Shown piece by piece: positions 25,908-34,425 of a stretch of 56,810 bases of DNA. Made by a program: the position numbers and the translations under genes. The notes under the pieces were generated by a model, which ran no database searches, was not told the DNA's origin, and saw only the letters and a list, made by a program, of their open reading frames with translations. Within the stretch, counting starts at the first letter, position 1. Every line of letters begins with the position of its first letter. This DNA comes from an uncultured Sulfolobales archaeon. GTDB lineage: Archaea; Thermoproteota; Thermoprotei_A; Sulfolobales; NBVN01. The stretch is taken from contig CALKCU010000036.1 of assembly GCA_938083005.1 (NCBI GenBank), forward strand, positions 1 to 56,810, in the 5' to 3' direction.

Positions 25908-25998
25908 GTCGAGCTAGACCAGCGCTGGCTGTCGCGAGCCAGATAAGCTGGGTTCACGACTTCATTCACTAGTTTTTAAGGCGCTGCCTACACATCGT

Positions 25999-26286
25999 AT
26001 GGAGCACGTAGTGGGTCGGTTAGAATCGTACGACGTGCTGAAGAGGCTTTTCTGGATGCTGAGATCCGGACGGCTGGACGCGTCAGCCGTGGAACTGGTA
26101 GTCGTCGATAGGTCTGTGCTGGAGGGAGTAAGGGTCGTAAAGCTCTCCGAGGACGCGATATTGATGAAGGATCGCGTAGTCCTTCCCAGCGGTGGCACCC
26201 AAATACCTCTGCACCGCGTAGTGGAGGTGAGAGTGAGCGGTGAGACTCTTTGGAGAAGAGGCAGTGGTGCCCCGACGAGGTCCTGA
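25999..26286 (+). CDS. UPF0248/DUF504 family protein
   Basis: Small protein ending IPLHRVVEVRVSGETLWRRG as in DUF504; TATA-like tttttaag about 25-30 nt upstream of ATG. Confidence 0.75.
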   Translation: MEHVVGRLESYDVLKRLFWMLRSGRLDASAVELVVVDRSVLEGVRVVKLSEDAILMKDRVVLPSGGTQIPLHRVVEVRVSGETLWRRGSGAPTRS

Positions 26287-27275
26287 GGAGGCTACCGACC
26301 TACGAAGAGATAAGAGAGTTCGTGCTCAAGGTGGGTAGGGAGCCTATAGCGCTCCCGAAATCCGCTGGCAGGAAGGGCCTGTTAAGGTATCGCTTCAGGG
26401 TCGAGAGGGTATACGACTACATCTCGAGGAGCGTGTTGGAGCCCCTCCGGACCCTGAGGAAGGTTCTCGGAGTCGGCTTCTACGAGAAGATAGCTTCCAA
26501 CGCCCTGCCGGAGGGGCTGTCGGCGGGGGAGATAGTCGAGAGGGTACTCGGTAAGCTGGGGGTAGTCAAAAAGCTCTCGGCGGAGTACAAGCTAAAGATC
26601 TCTGCGAGCTTCGACGCGGCGGAAGCCAGGGAGCTCTACAGAGAGTACGTCGGGAGGGTACTCTCCGTCGTTAGGAGGCAGGCAAGCTACATAAGTCTAA
26701 TCAACAGAGCTGTAGCCGAGCTCAGGAGGACTCCCTGCGTAGACCCGGAGCTCCCGGTCGTCGCGGTCGCTGGGCTCCCCCAAGTGGGGAAGTCCACCCT
26801 TGTCTCCGCTATATCAACCGCGAAGCCCAGGTCCTCCCCCTTTCCCTTCACCACCAAGGAGATAATCATGGGGCATGTGATCGCGGGGTTCACGCGGTTC
26901 CAGATACTCGACCTCCCGGGGATACTCGACAGGCCTCCGGAGGAGATGAACGAGATCGAGAGGAAGGCCTTCATAGCCGTGACCGAGGTCGCGAATCTCG
27001 TCCTCTTCCTGATCGACCCATCGGAGGACTTCTACTACGGTCTCGAGAGCCAACTCAACCTCCTCGGATCGCTGAAGGGGTGGGTGAAGGCGGACATGCT
27101 GGTGGTGATCAACAAGGTCGACAGGGTGAGCAGGGAGAGAGTAGAGGAGGTCTCCGGGGCCGTGGCCAGGGCACTCCCGGGCTCCGAGGTCGTAGCAATA
27201 AGCGCCCTGAGAGGAGACGGGCTGAGAGACCTGCTGGACTCTATAGCTAGACGTCTAGGCGGCGCTCCTAAGTGA
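26250..27275 (+). CDS. NOG1-like GTPase
   Basis: VAGLPQVGKSTLVSAIS, FPFTTKEIIMGHV, ILDLPGILDRPPEEMNEIERKA; NOG1 N-terminal domain. Confidence 0.93.
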   Translation: MEKRQWCPDEVLRRLPTYEEIREFVLKVGREPIALPKSAGRKGLLRYRFRVERVYDYISRSVLEPLRTLRKVLGVGFYEKIASNALPEGLSAGEIVERVLGKLGVVKKLSAEYKLKISASFDAAEARELYREYVGRVLSVVRRQASYISLINRAVAELRRTPCVDPELPVVAVAGLPQVGKSTLVSAISTAKPRSSPFPFTTKEIIMGHVIAGFTRFQILDLPGILDRPPEEMNEIERKAFIAVTEVANLVLFLIDPSEDFYYGLESQLNLLGSLKGWVKADMLVVINKVDRVSRERVEEVSGAVARALPGSEVVAISALRGDGLRDLLDSIARRLGGAPK

Positions 27276-27425
27276 GAACGCCCAGAGGACGAGCACCGCC
27301 GCGGCTAGCGAGCACGTCTGGAATAGCCTCAGTGTCCAGTCCTCCGAGAGGTTGAGCGCCAGGCCGAGCAGCATGAGGAGGGTTAGGACCAGGGGCTTAT
27401 AGAAGCTCCTCAGAGCACTCTTAAT
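27255..27425 (-). CDS. Small two-TM membrane protein with apparent ATT start (CedA2-like candidate)
   Basis: AGGAGGTG Shine-Dalgarno, 7 nt, ATT, then MKSALRSFYKPLVLTLLMLLGLALNLSEDWTLRLFQTCSLAAAVLVLWAFSLRSAA. Not in the ORF track. Confidence 0.6.
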   Translation of the reverse strand: MKSALRSFYKPLVLTLLMLLGLALNLSEDWTLRLFQTCSLAAAVLVLWAFSLRSAA

Positions 27426-28756
27426 CGAAGTCCACCTCCTAGGAACCTCGATAATGCGTAGGAGGAAGCCGATAGTATCGCGAGATAGGCCGACGGGAGC
27501 AGCAGGTAGGAGTACAGGTAGGACACGGCCGCGGTCAGGAGCGCGTTGAGGTAGTCCACCACGTCTCCCACGTCGACGTAGTGTCTCTCCTCGGCGTCCG
27601 GTCTCGGGTAACCGTCTCCGGAGTAGCTGATGCTAACGAAGCTCTCTCCGGCCTTCAGCGAGACGTAGCATTCCTCGATCTCGAGACCCCTCCAGCTGAA
27701 CGAGCTCCAGGCGCATCCGACTCTCTCCCCGTTTACCACCGCCTCGCTCACCTGGACGGACTTCAGCTTTAGGAGGATCAGCGTTGCTTCGGGGCTTAGC
27801 GTGTTGATCTCCAGCTCCACCGACCCCAGCGAGAGGTTGGAGGCTCGCAGTTCGAGTACTCCTACCATCATGAGGGCTAGACCCCCTCCTGCGTAAAGAG
27901 CGTTGCCGATCCTCAGAACCCCGGACCACGGAACTACGACGCTCGCCGGGTCGGGTCTTAGCCTGTATCCCATGAAGACCACTTCGACCTCGAACTCCTC
28001 TCCCAGGGGTATGAGGTCCTGGGGCGGACCGAAGTAGAACTCGCCCTCGGCATCTCCGACGATAGTAGCAACGGGGTCCCTAGAGCCTCTGTACAGGGAG
28101 ACTATGGGGTAGGGAATGGAACCTCCTAGAACGTCCACCACGCTCCCGGAGATGCTCCCGTATCTGTCGCCGGCTGTCGAGAGCTGGGGAGACTCGAACG
28201 CGAGAGCGAAGGCGGGCATGAGCGGGAGCCCCACGTAGTAGATCAGTGAGAGAGCCACCATCGCCGCCCCCACCCCCTTCCCGACTCTCAGCGGGATGGC
28301 GTAGAGGAGCACTCCGAGGGCCAGTATCTTGTCCCTGAGGCTGTAGACTATCATCGATATCAGGTAAATCATCTTTATGGCCGTGAGGGAGGCCGCTACG
28401 AGGTTCCCAACGTGTTTTAGCAGCTCTAGTAGTACGTCAGCCCCCGAGAGCTTCAGAGTTGCCGCTAGAGACTGTAGAGCCAGGTACACCGTGACCAGGG
28501 TAGCCGTCCTACCGGTCAGCCAGGCTATGAAGGACGGCCAGCTGGCGCCCAGGACCCCGAGGAGGTACTCACCGAGCCTCAGCAGTAGGCTGTAGGTAGA
28601 CACGAGCACCGCGGACGCCAGGCCATCATACATCATCGCGACGCCCCACCTCTTCACGGACCTGACGGGTATGGGAGACCCGTAGAGAAGGGCTCCCAAG
28701 CTGTAGGTGAGCAGCGCGAGGGCGTACGCGAGCGGTAGCATCTCCATGGGGGACAC
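27410..28756 (-). CDS. Polytopic membrane protein, CedA-like candidate
   Basis: N- and C-terminal TM blocks around an extracytoplasmic beta-rich insert; YGSPIPVRSVKRWGVAMMYDGLASAVL matches a motif in the upstream small membrane protein. Confidence 0.5.
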   Translation of the reverse strand: MSPMEMLPLAYALALLTYSLGALLYGSPIPVRSVKRWGVAMMYDGLASAVLVSTYSLLLRLGEYLLGVLGASWPSFIAWLTGRTATLVTVYLALQSLAATLKLSGADVLLELLKHVGNLVAASLTAIKMIYLISMIVYSLRDKILALGVLLYAIPLRVGKGVGAAMVALSLIYYVGLPLMPAFALAFESPQLSTAGDRYGSISGSVVDVLGGSIPYPIVSLYRGSRDPVATIVGDAEGEFYFGPPQDLIPLGEEFEVEVVFMGYRLRPDPASVVVPWSGVLRIGNALYAGGGLALMMVGVLELRASNLSLGSVELEINTLSPEATLILLKLKSVQVSEAVVNGERVGCAWSSFSWRGLEIEECYVSLKAGESFVSISYSGDGYPRPDAEERHYVDVGDVVDYLNALLTAAVSYLYSYLLLPSAYLAILSASSYALSRFLGGGLRLRVL

Positions 28757-28759
28757 GCG

Positions 28760-29062
28760 CTAGGGAGATGGTGGAGGAGGCATCGGGAGAGATATGGAGG
28801 AGGCGATATAGGAGATCAGAGCGAAAATCGTCGTTCCCAGCGCGAGCCAGAAGGCCGCAAGCACGGAGTCTTCTATGAGGCTCTGCCCCACTCTCTTCAG
28901 GCTCCTGAAGGGCACCGGGGAGCCCCTCAACGCCCAGCCGACGGCCCACGCTATCAGGAACACGAACCACGCCACGCTCATGACTGCGAGAGCCGTCTGC
29001 CTGACGAACTCGACCAACTCCGCGGTTTCCACCCACTCCCACAGTGCCTTATATAGCGTCAC
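28760..29062 (-). CDS. Small two-TM membrane protein, CedA1/conjugative-pilin-like candidate
   Basis: 100 aa; two hydrophobic helices joined by a basic loop (RGSPVPFRSLKRVGQSLIED); immediately upstream of the CedA-like gene. Confidence 0.5.
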   Translation of the reverse strand: MTLYKALWEWVETAELVEFVRQTALAVMSVAWFVFLIAWAVGWALRGSPVPFRSLKRVGQSLIEDSVLAAFWLALGTTIFALISYIASSISLPMPPPPSP

Positions 29063-29078
29063 GCGCTGGGTCGCTACG

Positions 29079-29834
29079 GTGTCGTGCGTGAACGTGGCCT
29101 CGCACTTCGTCTCGAGGAGGGCTACCGTGGACCCTGGAGCTTATCTCACGCCACCCCTCGTGATCCTGGGTCCCACGGAAGTGGGACCGGGCTCGACGCT
29201 CTTCAGCTTCACGCTTCTGGGGTTCCCGGTGAGGAGGAAGCTGCTGGAGGCTCTTGGGTCGAGCCGCCTGACTCTAGAGAGGCTCGACGAGTTGAGCTCG
29301 GGTAGTAGGTTGGGGGCCAGAGTGATCGTAAGGTCGCACTGCGTGATCTACGAGGACGTCGAGCTGGGGGACGGGGTAGAGCTCGGTCACGGCGTTCTCG
29401 TAAGGGAGGGCACGGTGATAGGTAGGGGAGCGAGAATAGGGAGCGGTACGGTAATAGACGGCCGCGCGGTCATCGGAGCCGAGGCCAACGTGCAGTCGGG
29501 GGTCTACATACCGCCCGGGACTAGGATAGGTAGCAGGGTCTTCGTGGGCCCCAGAGCGGTCGTAACGAATGACAAGTATCCCCCGAGCAGGAGGATAGTC
29601 GAGACCGTTGTGGAGGACGACGCGGTTGTGGGAGCGAACTCGACGATCGTAGCGGGGGTCAGGATCGGGAGGGGAGCGGTGGTGGCCGCCGGGGCCGTCG
29701 TCACGAAGGACGTCGAGCCCGAGACCGTCGTCGCCGGAGTGCCTGCCAGACCCATTATGACGAGGAGGGAGTACGAGGAGAGGAAGAGGCTCTACGAAGA
29801 GGGCGCGGAGCGGGGACGGCCCGGAACAGTTTAA
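29079..29834 (+). CDS. Left-handed beta-helix (hexapeptide) acyltransferase
   Basis: Hexapeptide repeats (VELGDGVELGHGVLVREGTVIGRGARIGSGTVIDGRAVIGAEANV) and AAGAVVTKDVEPETVVAGVPARPI; GTG 29079 about 25 nt after TATA cttatatag. Confidence 0.88.
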   Translation: MSCVNVASHFVSRRATVDPGAYLTPPLVILGPTEVGPGSTLFSFTLLGFPVRRKLLEALGSSRLTLERLDELSSGSRLGARVIVRSHCVIYEDVELGDGVELGHGVLVREGTVIGRGARIGSGTVIDGRAVIGAEANVQSGVYIPPGTRIGSRVFVGPRAVVTNDKYPPSRRIVETVVEDDAVVGANSTIVAGVRIGRGAVVAAGAVVTKDVEPETVVAGVPARPIMTRREYEERKRLYEEGAERGRPGTV

Positions 29835-29883
29835 GTGCTTTTATTCAATACGGGGTGTAAGTATCCGAGCGACGAGTGAAAGT

Positions 29884-31137
29884 ATGCTTAACCTTAAGGA
29901 GATCGCCGAGAGCGTATTGAAGAAGCCCGGAGTTTTCCTCGACGAGACGAGGCTCTACCCGGAGTACGTCCCCGACGTCTTGCCGCACAGGGAGGAGCAG
30001 TTTAAGCAGCTGGCCAAGCTCTTCAAGCACGTCATCGTGATGCCCGGCTCCTCCTCCGCCAGAGTGATCCTCTACGGACCCCTCGGGACCGGTAAGACCG
30101 CCACGGCCATATCCTTCGGCAAGGTGATAACCAGGCTGGCGAGCGAGAGAGGCGTGAAGCTGAGGTACGTACACGTGAACTGCGCTAGCGCTAGGTCGGC
30201 CCTCTCGGTGCTCAGGGAGATCAAAAACCAACTCGGCCTGAGCGTACCGGACAGGGGGCTGAGCTTCTCAGAGTTTACCCAGGCCCTGCTCAAGGAGATG
30301 GAGGTCGAGGATCTCTACGCCATCGTGTCCCTCGACGAGTTCGACTCCGTTCTCTACAGCTTCAAGAAGGAGGACAGGTACTCCCTCATAAGGTTCTACG
30401 ACATATTCCATGTAGAGAAGTTGAGGCTCAATTTCATATACATAAGCAGAATGAGACCCACCGAGGCGATAAAGACCCTCGACGAGGTCTCGGAGGGCTA
30501 CATGATGAGGAACACCATAGTCTTCAGCCCGTATAAATCTCGAGAGCTGTACGACATACTCAAGTACAGAGCCGAGGGAGCCTTCTACCCGGGCGTTGTC
30601 GGGGACGACGTCTTCGAGTACGTAGCCAACCTGGTCGGTTACGACACCGGCGGCGACGGCAATGCTAGGAAGGCTTTGGCTATACTCTACGCAGCCGGCA
30701 AGCTAGCGGAGAGGGAGATGGAGGAGGGTAGGGCCTCGAGGGTCCTCGTGGATCACGTCCGCGCGGTCTCGGCTAGCGAGGACCTGGGCTTGATTCACGT
30801 ACTCGACTCCCTGAACTACCTAAGCCTGCACCAGCTGCTGCTACTGAAGGCGATAGCTCTGGGGCTGAGGGAGACGGGGAGCGACTACGTGAACATAGGC
30901 TACGTGGAGGAAGTGTACAGGAGGCTTTGTCGCAACCTGGGCCTCGAGCCGAGAAAGCACACTCAAGTCTACTACTACGTGACGGAGCTTGCGAGTCGAG
31001 GGGTTGTAATGACGAGAAAGACGATGAAGGGGAGGAGGGGTAGGAGTAGTTACGTAAGCTTCGGCGCAGCACCCCTGGACAGTCTACTGAGCGCTCTCGA
31101 AAAGGCGATAGCCGTGAGGCGTGAGGTCGGTGAGTAA
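29884..31137 (+). CDS. Orc1/Cdc6-type replication initiator AAA+ ATPase
   Basis: ILYGPLGTGKTATAISFGKV, VSLDEFDSVLYSF, C-terminal winged helix. Confidence 0.88.
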   Translation: MLNLKEIAESVLKKPGVFLDETRLYPEYVPDVLPHREEQFKQLAKLFKHVIVMPGSSSARVILYGPLGTGKTATAISFGKVITRLASERGVKLRYVHVNCASARSALSVLREIKNQLGLSVPDRGLSFSEFTQALLKEMEVEDLYAIVSLDEFDSVLYSFKKEDRYSLIRFYDIFHVEKLRLNFIYISRMRPTEAIKTLDEVSEGYMMRNTIVFSPYKSRELYDILKYRAEGAFYPGVVGDDVFEYVANLVGYDTGGDGNARKALAILYAAGKLAEREMEEGRASRVLVDHVRAVSASEDLGLIHVLDSLNYLSLHQLLLLKAIALGLRETGSDYVNIGYVEEVYRRLCRNLGLEPRKHTQVYYYVTELASRGVVMTRKTMKGRRGRSSYVSFGAAPLDSLLSALEKAIAVRREVGE

Positions 31138-31396
31138 CCTGGGAGACCTTGTTGCCGAGGTAATGTCCAGTAAGGTCAGGGTCAAGATCCTAAAGCTCTT
31201 AGTGGAGAGAGGATCCATGAACATATCAGCCATAGTTAGGGAGACCGGGCTTAACCACAAGATAGTCAAGGAGAACCTAGATTACCTGGCCGAGCGGGGC
31301 GTAGTCCACGAGATAGACCTCGGGAGGGTCAAGGTGTACAGGCTGAACTACTCGAGCCCCGCGGCTAGGGTCATAAGAGACCTGTTTACTTCTTAG
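31121..31396 (+). CDS. Winged-helix (ArsR-like) transcriptional regulator
   Basis: SSKVRVKILKLLVERGSMNISAIVRETGLNHKIVKENLDYLAERGVVHEI. Confidence 0.85.
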   Translation: MRSVSNLGDLVAEVMSSKVRVKILKLLVERGSMNISAIVRETGLNHKIVKENLDYLAERGVVHEIDLGRVKVYRLNYSSPAARVIRDLFTS

Positions 31397-32804
31397 AGAA
31401 GTTGTCCAGTCCTTTAGAGCTCCCGGTCCTCCTCCCCCTTGATGACTCGGGGCTCGGTCGGGCCGGCCGGGTCCCGAGAGCCGTCTCACCCCCCCGTCTC
31501 ACCCCTGCTCTCGCCAGCTCCCGCCTGAGATCGTCTACGAGCTTCACTATCGCGTCCCCGTTGTGCTCAGAGAGGTACCTGATCATGGACTCGCTCATGT
31601 TCAGCCCCAGCGCTAGCCTGGCTGCGTACTGGGGGTTGCTGTCAAATATGACCTTAAGCAGAGGCATGACGTCAGACTTCGCCGTCGAGGTAGAGCACTT
31701 CAGGTGAGACGCGATCAGTTTAGCCAGGTCCTCCCTCACCTGCCTGACCTCTCTGGTCCTCGCTATGAGCCTGAGGACCTCCGGGAAGGAGTACTTGACC
31801 CACTTGAACTTGTACTGGGTGTTCTTTATCGAGAGAGCTACTCCCGCGGTCATCATGTCGACGGCGTAGGTCAGGAGGTCCCAGCTACCGCTCTTGACTA
31901 TCCTAGAGAAGTATACGTCCGCCCTCGATAGAGCCTCGTAGGCCCTCCACAGGTCCTCGGGGTCCTGAGCCTGTCTGGGCAGGTTCTCGTGTATCCACTT
32001 GATCAGCTCGTCCGGGGAGAGGTCCGTCTGGTTCGAGGCTTCCCTGGCCTGCCAGGCGTACTTGGACATCAGTATCTTCCTGACTACTTCGAAGACGTTG
32101 AGGTCCCTGTCCCTAGACCTGAGGAGGGCCTCAGCGGCGGAGCGCGTGACCTTACCGAAGCCCTCTCCGACGGCCTCCAGGTCGTTGATGGCAGACCTAA
32201 GATCCCCCTCGGACCTCTCAGCGATGAAGTCTAGGGCCTCCTCATCGCACACGAGCTTCTCGCTCAAGCAGATGGAGTGGAGGACCTTCTTTACGGCGGT
32301 CTTGGTCAGCCTTCTGAACTCTATCATCAGGCAAGCGTCCCGCAGCTCCCTGAGCTTAGGATCCCAGGGGTCGTTGGCTATCAGCACGACGGGGTACGAC
32401 GAGCTCTTAATGAGGTCCAGTATAGCGTCGAGGGCTCCCAGGTCGGCCGTAGCCGATATGCCGTCCACCTCGTCCAGTACTATTATCTTCCCGCGAGCAC
32501 TCGTCAGGCTCCTCCCCCTAGCGGAGGTCTTGACTATCCTCTCAATGTCCGAGGACCTTCGGTAGTCGCTAGCGTTCATCTCGATAAGCTCCAGCCCTCG
32601 CTCGTTTGCCAGGGCCTCGACGAGGGAGTTCTTACCCGACCCGGGGGGTCCGTAGAGGAGGGACGCCCTCTTCTCTGGCTTGCCCCGAAACCAGGAGTCG
32701 ATCCACTCTATGAAGAGCTTCTTCGCCTCCTCTTGGTCTACCACCTCATCGACTCTCCTCGGTTTATACTTGACCACCCAGGGTACCTTCCTAGCGGAGG
32801 GCAT
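31386..32804 (-). CDS. rfcL: Replication factor C large subunit
   Basis: PWVVKYKPRRVDEVVDQEEAKK, SLLYGPPGSGKNSLVEALA, IIVLDEVDGIS. Confidence 0.95.
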   Translation of the reverse strand: MPSARKVPWVVKYKPRRVDEVVDQEEAKKLFIEWIDSWFRGKPEKRASLLYGPPGSGKNSLVEALANERGLELIEMNASDYRRSSDIERIVKTSARGRSLTSARGKIIVLDEVDGISATADLGALDAILDLIKSSSYPVVLIANDPWDPKLRELRDACLMIEFRRLTKTAVKKVLHSICLSEKLVCDEEALDFIAERSEGDLRSAINDLEAVGEGFGKVTRSAAEALLRSRDRDLNVFEVVRKILMSKYAWQAREASNQTDLSPDELIKWIHENLPRQAQDPEDLWRAYEALSRADVYFSRIVKSGSWDLLTYAVDMMTAGVALSIKNTQYKFKWVKYSFPEVLRLIARTREVRQVREDLAKLIASHLKCSTSTAKSDVMPLLKVIFDSNPQYAARLALGLNMSESMIRYLSEHNGDAIVKLVDDLRRELARAGVRRGGETALGTRPARPSPESSRGRRTGSSKGLDNFSKK

Positions 32805-32808
32805 CCGT

Positions 32809-33828
32809 TCACCGCCTGGCCGGCTTGGGCGGCTGGGGCTGCTGCCTCAGGGGCTTGCCCAACAAGACCAGCTTGGCGAGGAGGGCGCTCAGCTGTATCT
32901 CGTCGTCCGCTCCCTCGACTAGCCTGTACTGCACTTCGCCCAAGTAATCGGCTATCTCCACCCTCAGCTCCTCGGAGATCGTCACCTCGGGGCTGAACAC
33001 CTCTCTGTGCAGCTGCCTTACTATGTCCACGCCGGACAGTCCGTAGGTAACCATGAGCTTCCTGAGCGTGTCCCTAGCTTTGAGGAAGTCTCCCTCGAAG
33101 AGGGCCGTCTTCAGCAGCGCCCTCACCTCAGCTGGCGTAGCCAGCCCCACGACCTTGTACACGTTGGACACGTTCACTTCGCCAAGGGCCGCCGCAGCCT
33201 GGAGCACGTTTATGGCCTTTCTCATGTCTCCTCCGGACACCTCGTATATGGACTCCAGCCCCCTGTCGTCGCAGGCGACCCTCTCCTGAGAGCATATCCA
33301 CTTCAGCCTGGTCACCACGTCTTCCTTCTTGAGGGACGCGAACCTGAAGACCGCGCACCTGGACTGGATGGGCTCTATTACCTTGCTGGGATAGTTTGCG
33401 ATGAGTATGAACCTCGTCACGTCCACGTACATCTCCATGAGCCTCCGCAGGGCCTGCTGAGCGTCCGCCGTCATGTTGTCCGCCTCGTCCAGTAGCACTA
33501 TCTTGAACGGAACGTTCGCCGGCAGCTTGCTCCTCGCGAACTCCTTCACCTTGGTCCTTATGACGTCTATGCCGCGCTCGTCCGACGCGTTCAGCTCCAG
33601 CATGTATAACCTGTAGTCCTCTCCGTAGAGGTCGTGCGCCAGCGCGTGCGCAGCGGTGGTCTTGCCGGTCCCCGGGGGTCCGGCGAAGAGAAGGTGGGGC
33701 ATGTTCCTCTCCTTGACGAACACCTGGAGCCTCCTAACGACGTCCTCCTGGTTCACCATGTCCTGGAGAGATCTAGGCCTGTACTTCTCGGCCCACAATA
33801 GCTCCGCCAGCGTGCTCCTGGAGCTCAT
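32809..33828 (-). CDS. rfcS: Replication factor C small subunit
   Basis: LWAEKYRPRSLQDMVNQEDVV, LLFAGPPGTGKTTAAHALA, ELNASDERGIDVIR, LLDEADNMTADAQQALRR. Confidence 0.96.
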   Translation of the reverse strand: MSSRSTLAELLWAEKYRPRSLQDMVNQEDVVRRLQVFVKERNMPHLLFAGPPGTGKTTAAHALAHDLYGEDYRLYMLELNASDERGIDVIRTKVKEFARSKLPANVPFKIVLLDEADNMTADAQQALRRLMEMYVDVTRFILIANYPSKVIEPIQSRCAVFRFASLKKEDVVTRLKWICSQERVACDDRGLESIYEVSGGDMRKAINVLQAAAALGEVNVSNVYKVVGLATPAEVRALLKTALFEGDFLKARDTLRKLMVTYGLSGVDIVRQLHREVFSPEVTISEELRVEIADYLGEVQYRLVEGADDEIQLSALLAKLVLLGKPLRQQPQPPKPARR

Positions 33829-33909
33829 CGACGCACCGGAGTAGTCTAGGCTCTCAAGAAACTTAAATACGTTAAGCCCCCAAGGCCTTGCCGAAGCGGC
33901 TGATCCTCC

Positions 33910-34425
33910 TCAAAGCCCTCCGCATTTTACGATGAAGGTCATTAAGCCGTGGTAGGCCGTGTAGAACCTCACTAGATAGCTATGATCTTCAACCAGCTCC
34001 GGAGCCCCCTCAGTCTCCCACTCGCAAGCGACAACCTTACCACTAGGAGCCCAGTGCGGGAGCGAGGCGTTGGGCCCTATCACCACGTAGCCTCGGAACC
34101 CCGCCTCTATCTCTATACCCTCTCTACACACGTATTTTCCACCCCCAGCTACGATCTCGATCCTGAGTATAGTCTCGGACCTGGCCCCGATGTTATTAGC
34201 GTAAAGCACGAGCACTGGCACGCGGTCCAGCTTGCTATACATAACGTAGAGTCGCGGCCCGAGCTCGAAGTACTCTCTGGTCGAGGTGACCAGGCCGCGC
34301 ATGTACACTACCATCGCCGCTATCACGATTAGAGCCAGAGCGACCAACACCAGCTTTACAACGAGGGGGTAGATCCCGCGCCCAAGCTTCCGGGAGCGGA
34401 TCCCCCGGTCCACGCTACGCGACAC
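33910..34425 (-). CDS. Archaeal type IV pilin-like protein
   Basis: N-terminal RKLGRGIYPLVVKLVLVALALIVIAAMVV resembles a class III signal/pilin helix; downstream of the TadC and ATPase genes. Confidence 0.5.
   Translation of the reverse strand: MSRSVDRGIRSRKLGRGIYPLVVKLVLVALALIVIAAMVVYMRGLVTSTREYFELGPRLYVMYSKLDRVPVLVLYANNIGARSETILRIEIVAGGGKYVCREGIEIEAGFRGYVVIGPNASLPHWAPSGKVVACEWETEGAPELVEDHSYLVRFYTAYHGLMTFIVKCGGL

Noticed and set aside
29835-29883. Replication origin directly upstream of cdc6
   Set aside because: Only about 50 nt, no recognisable ORB repeats or extended AT-rich stretch.
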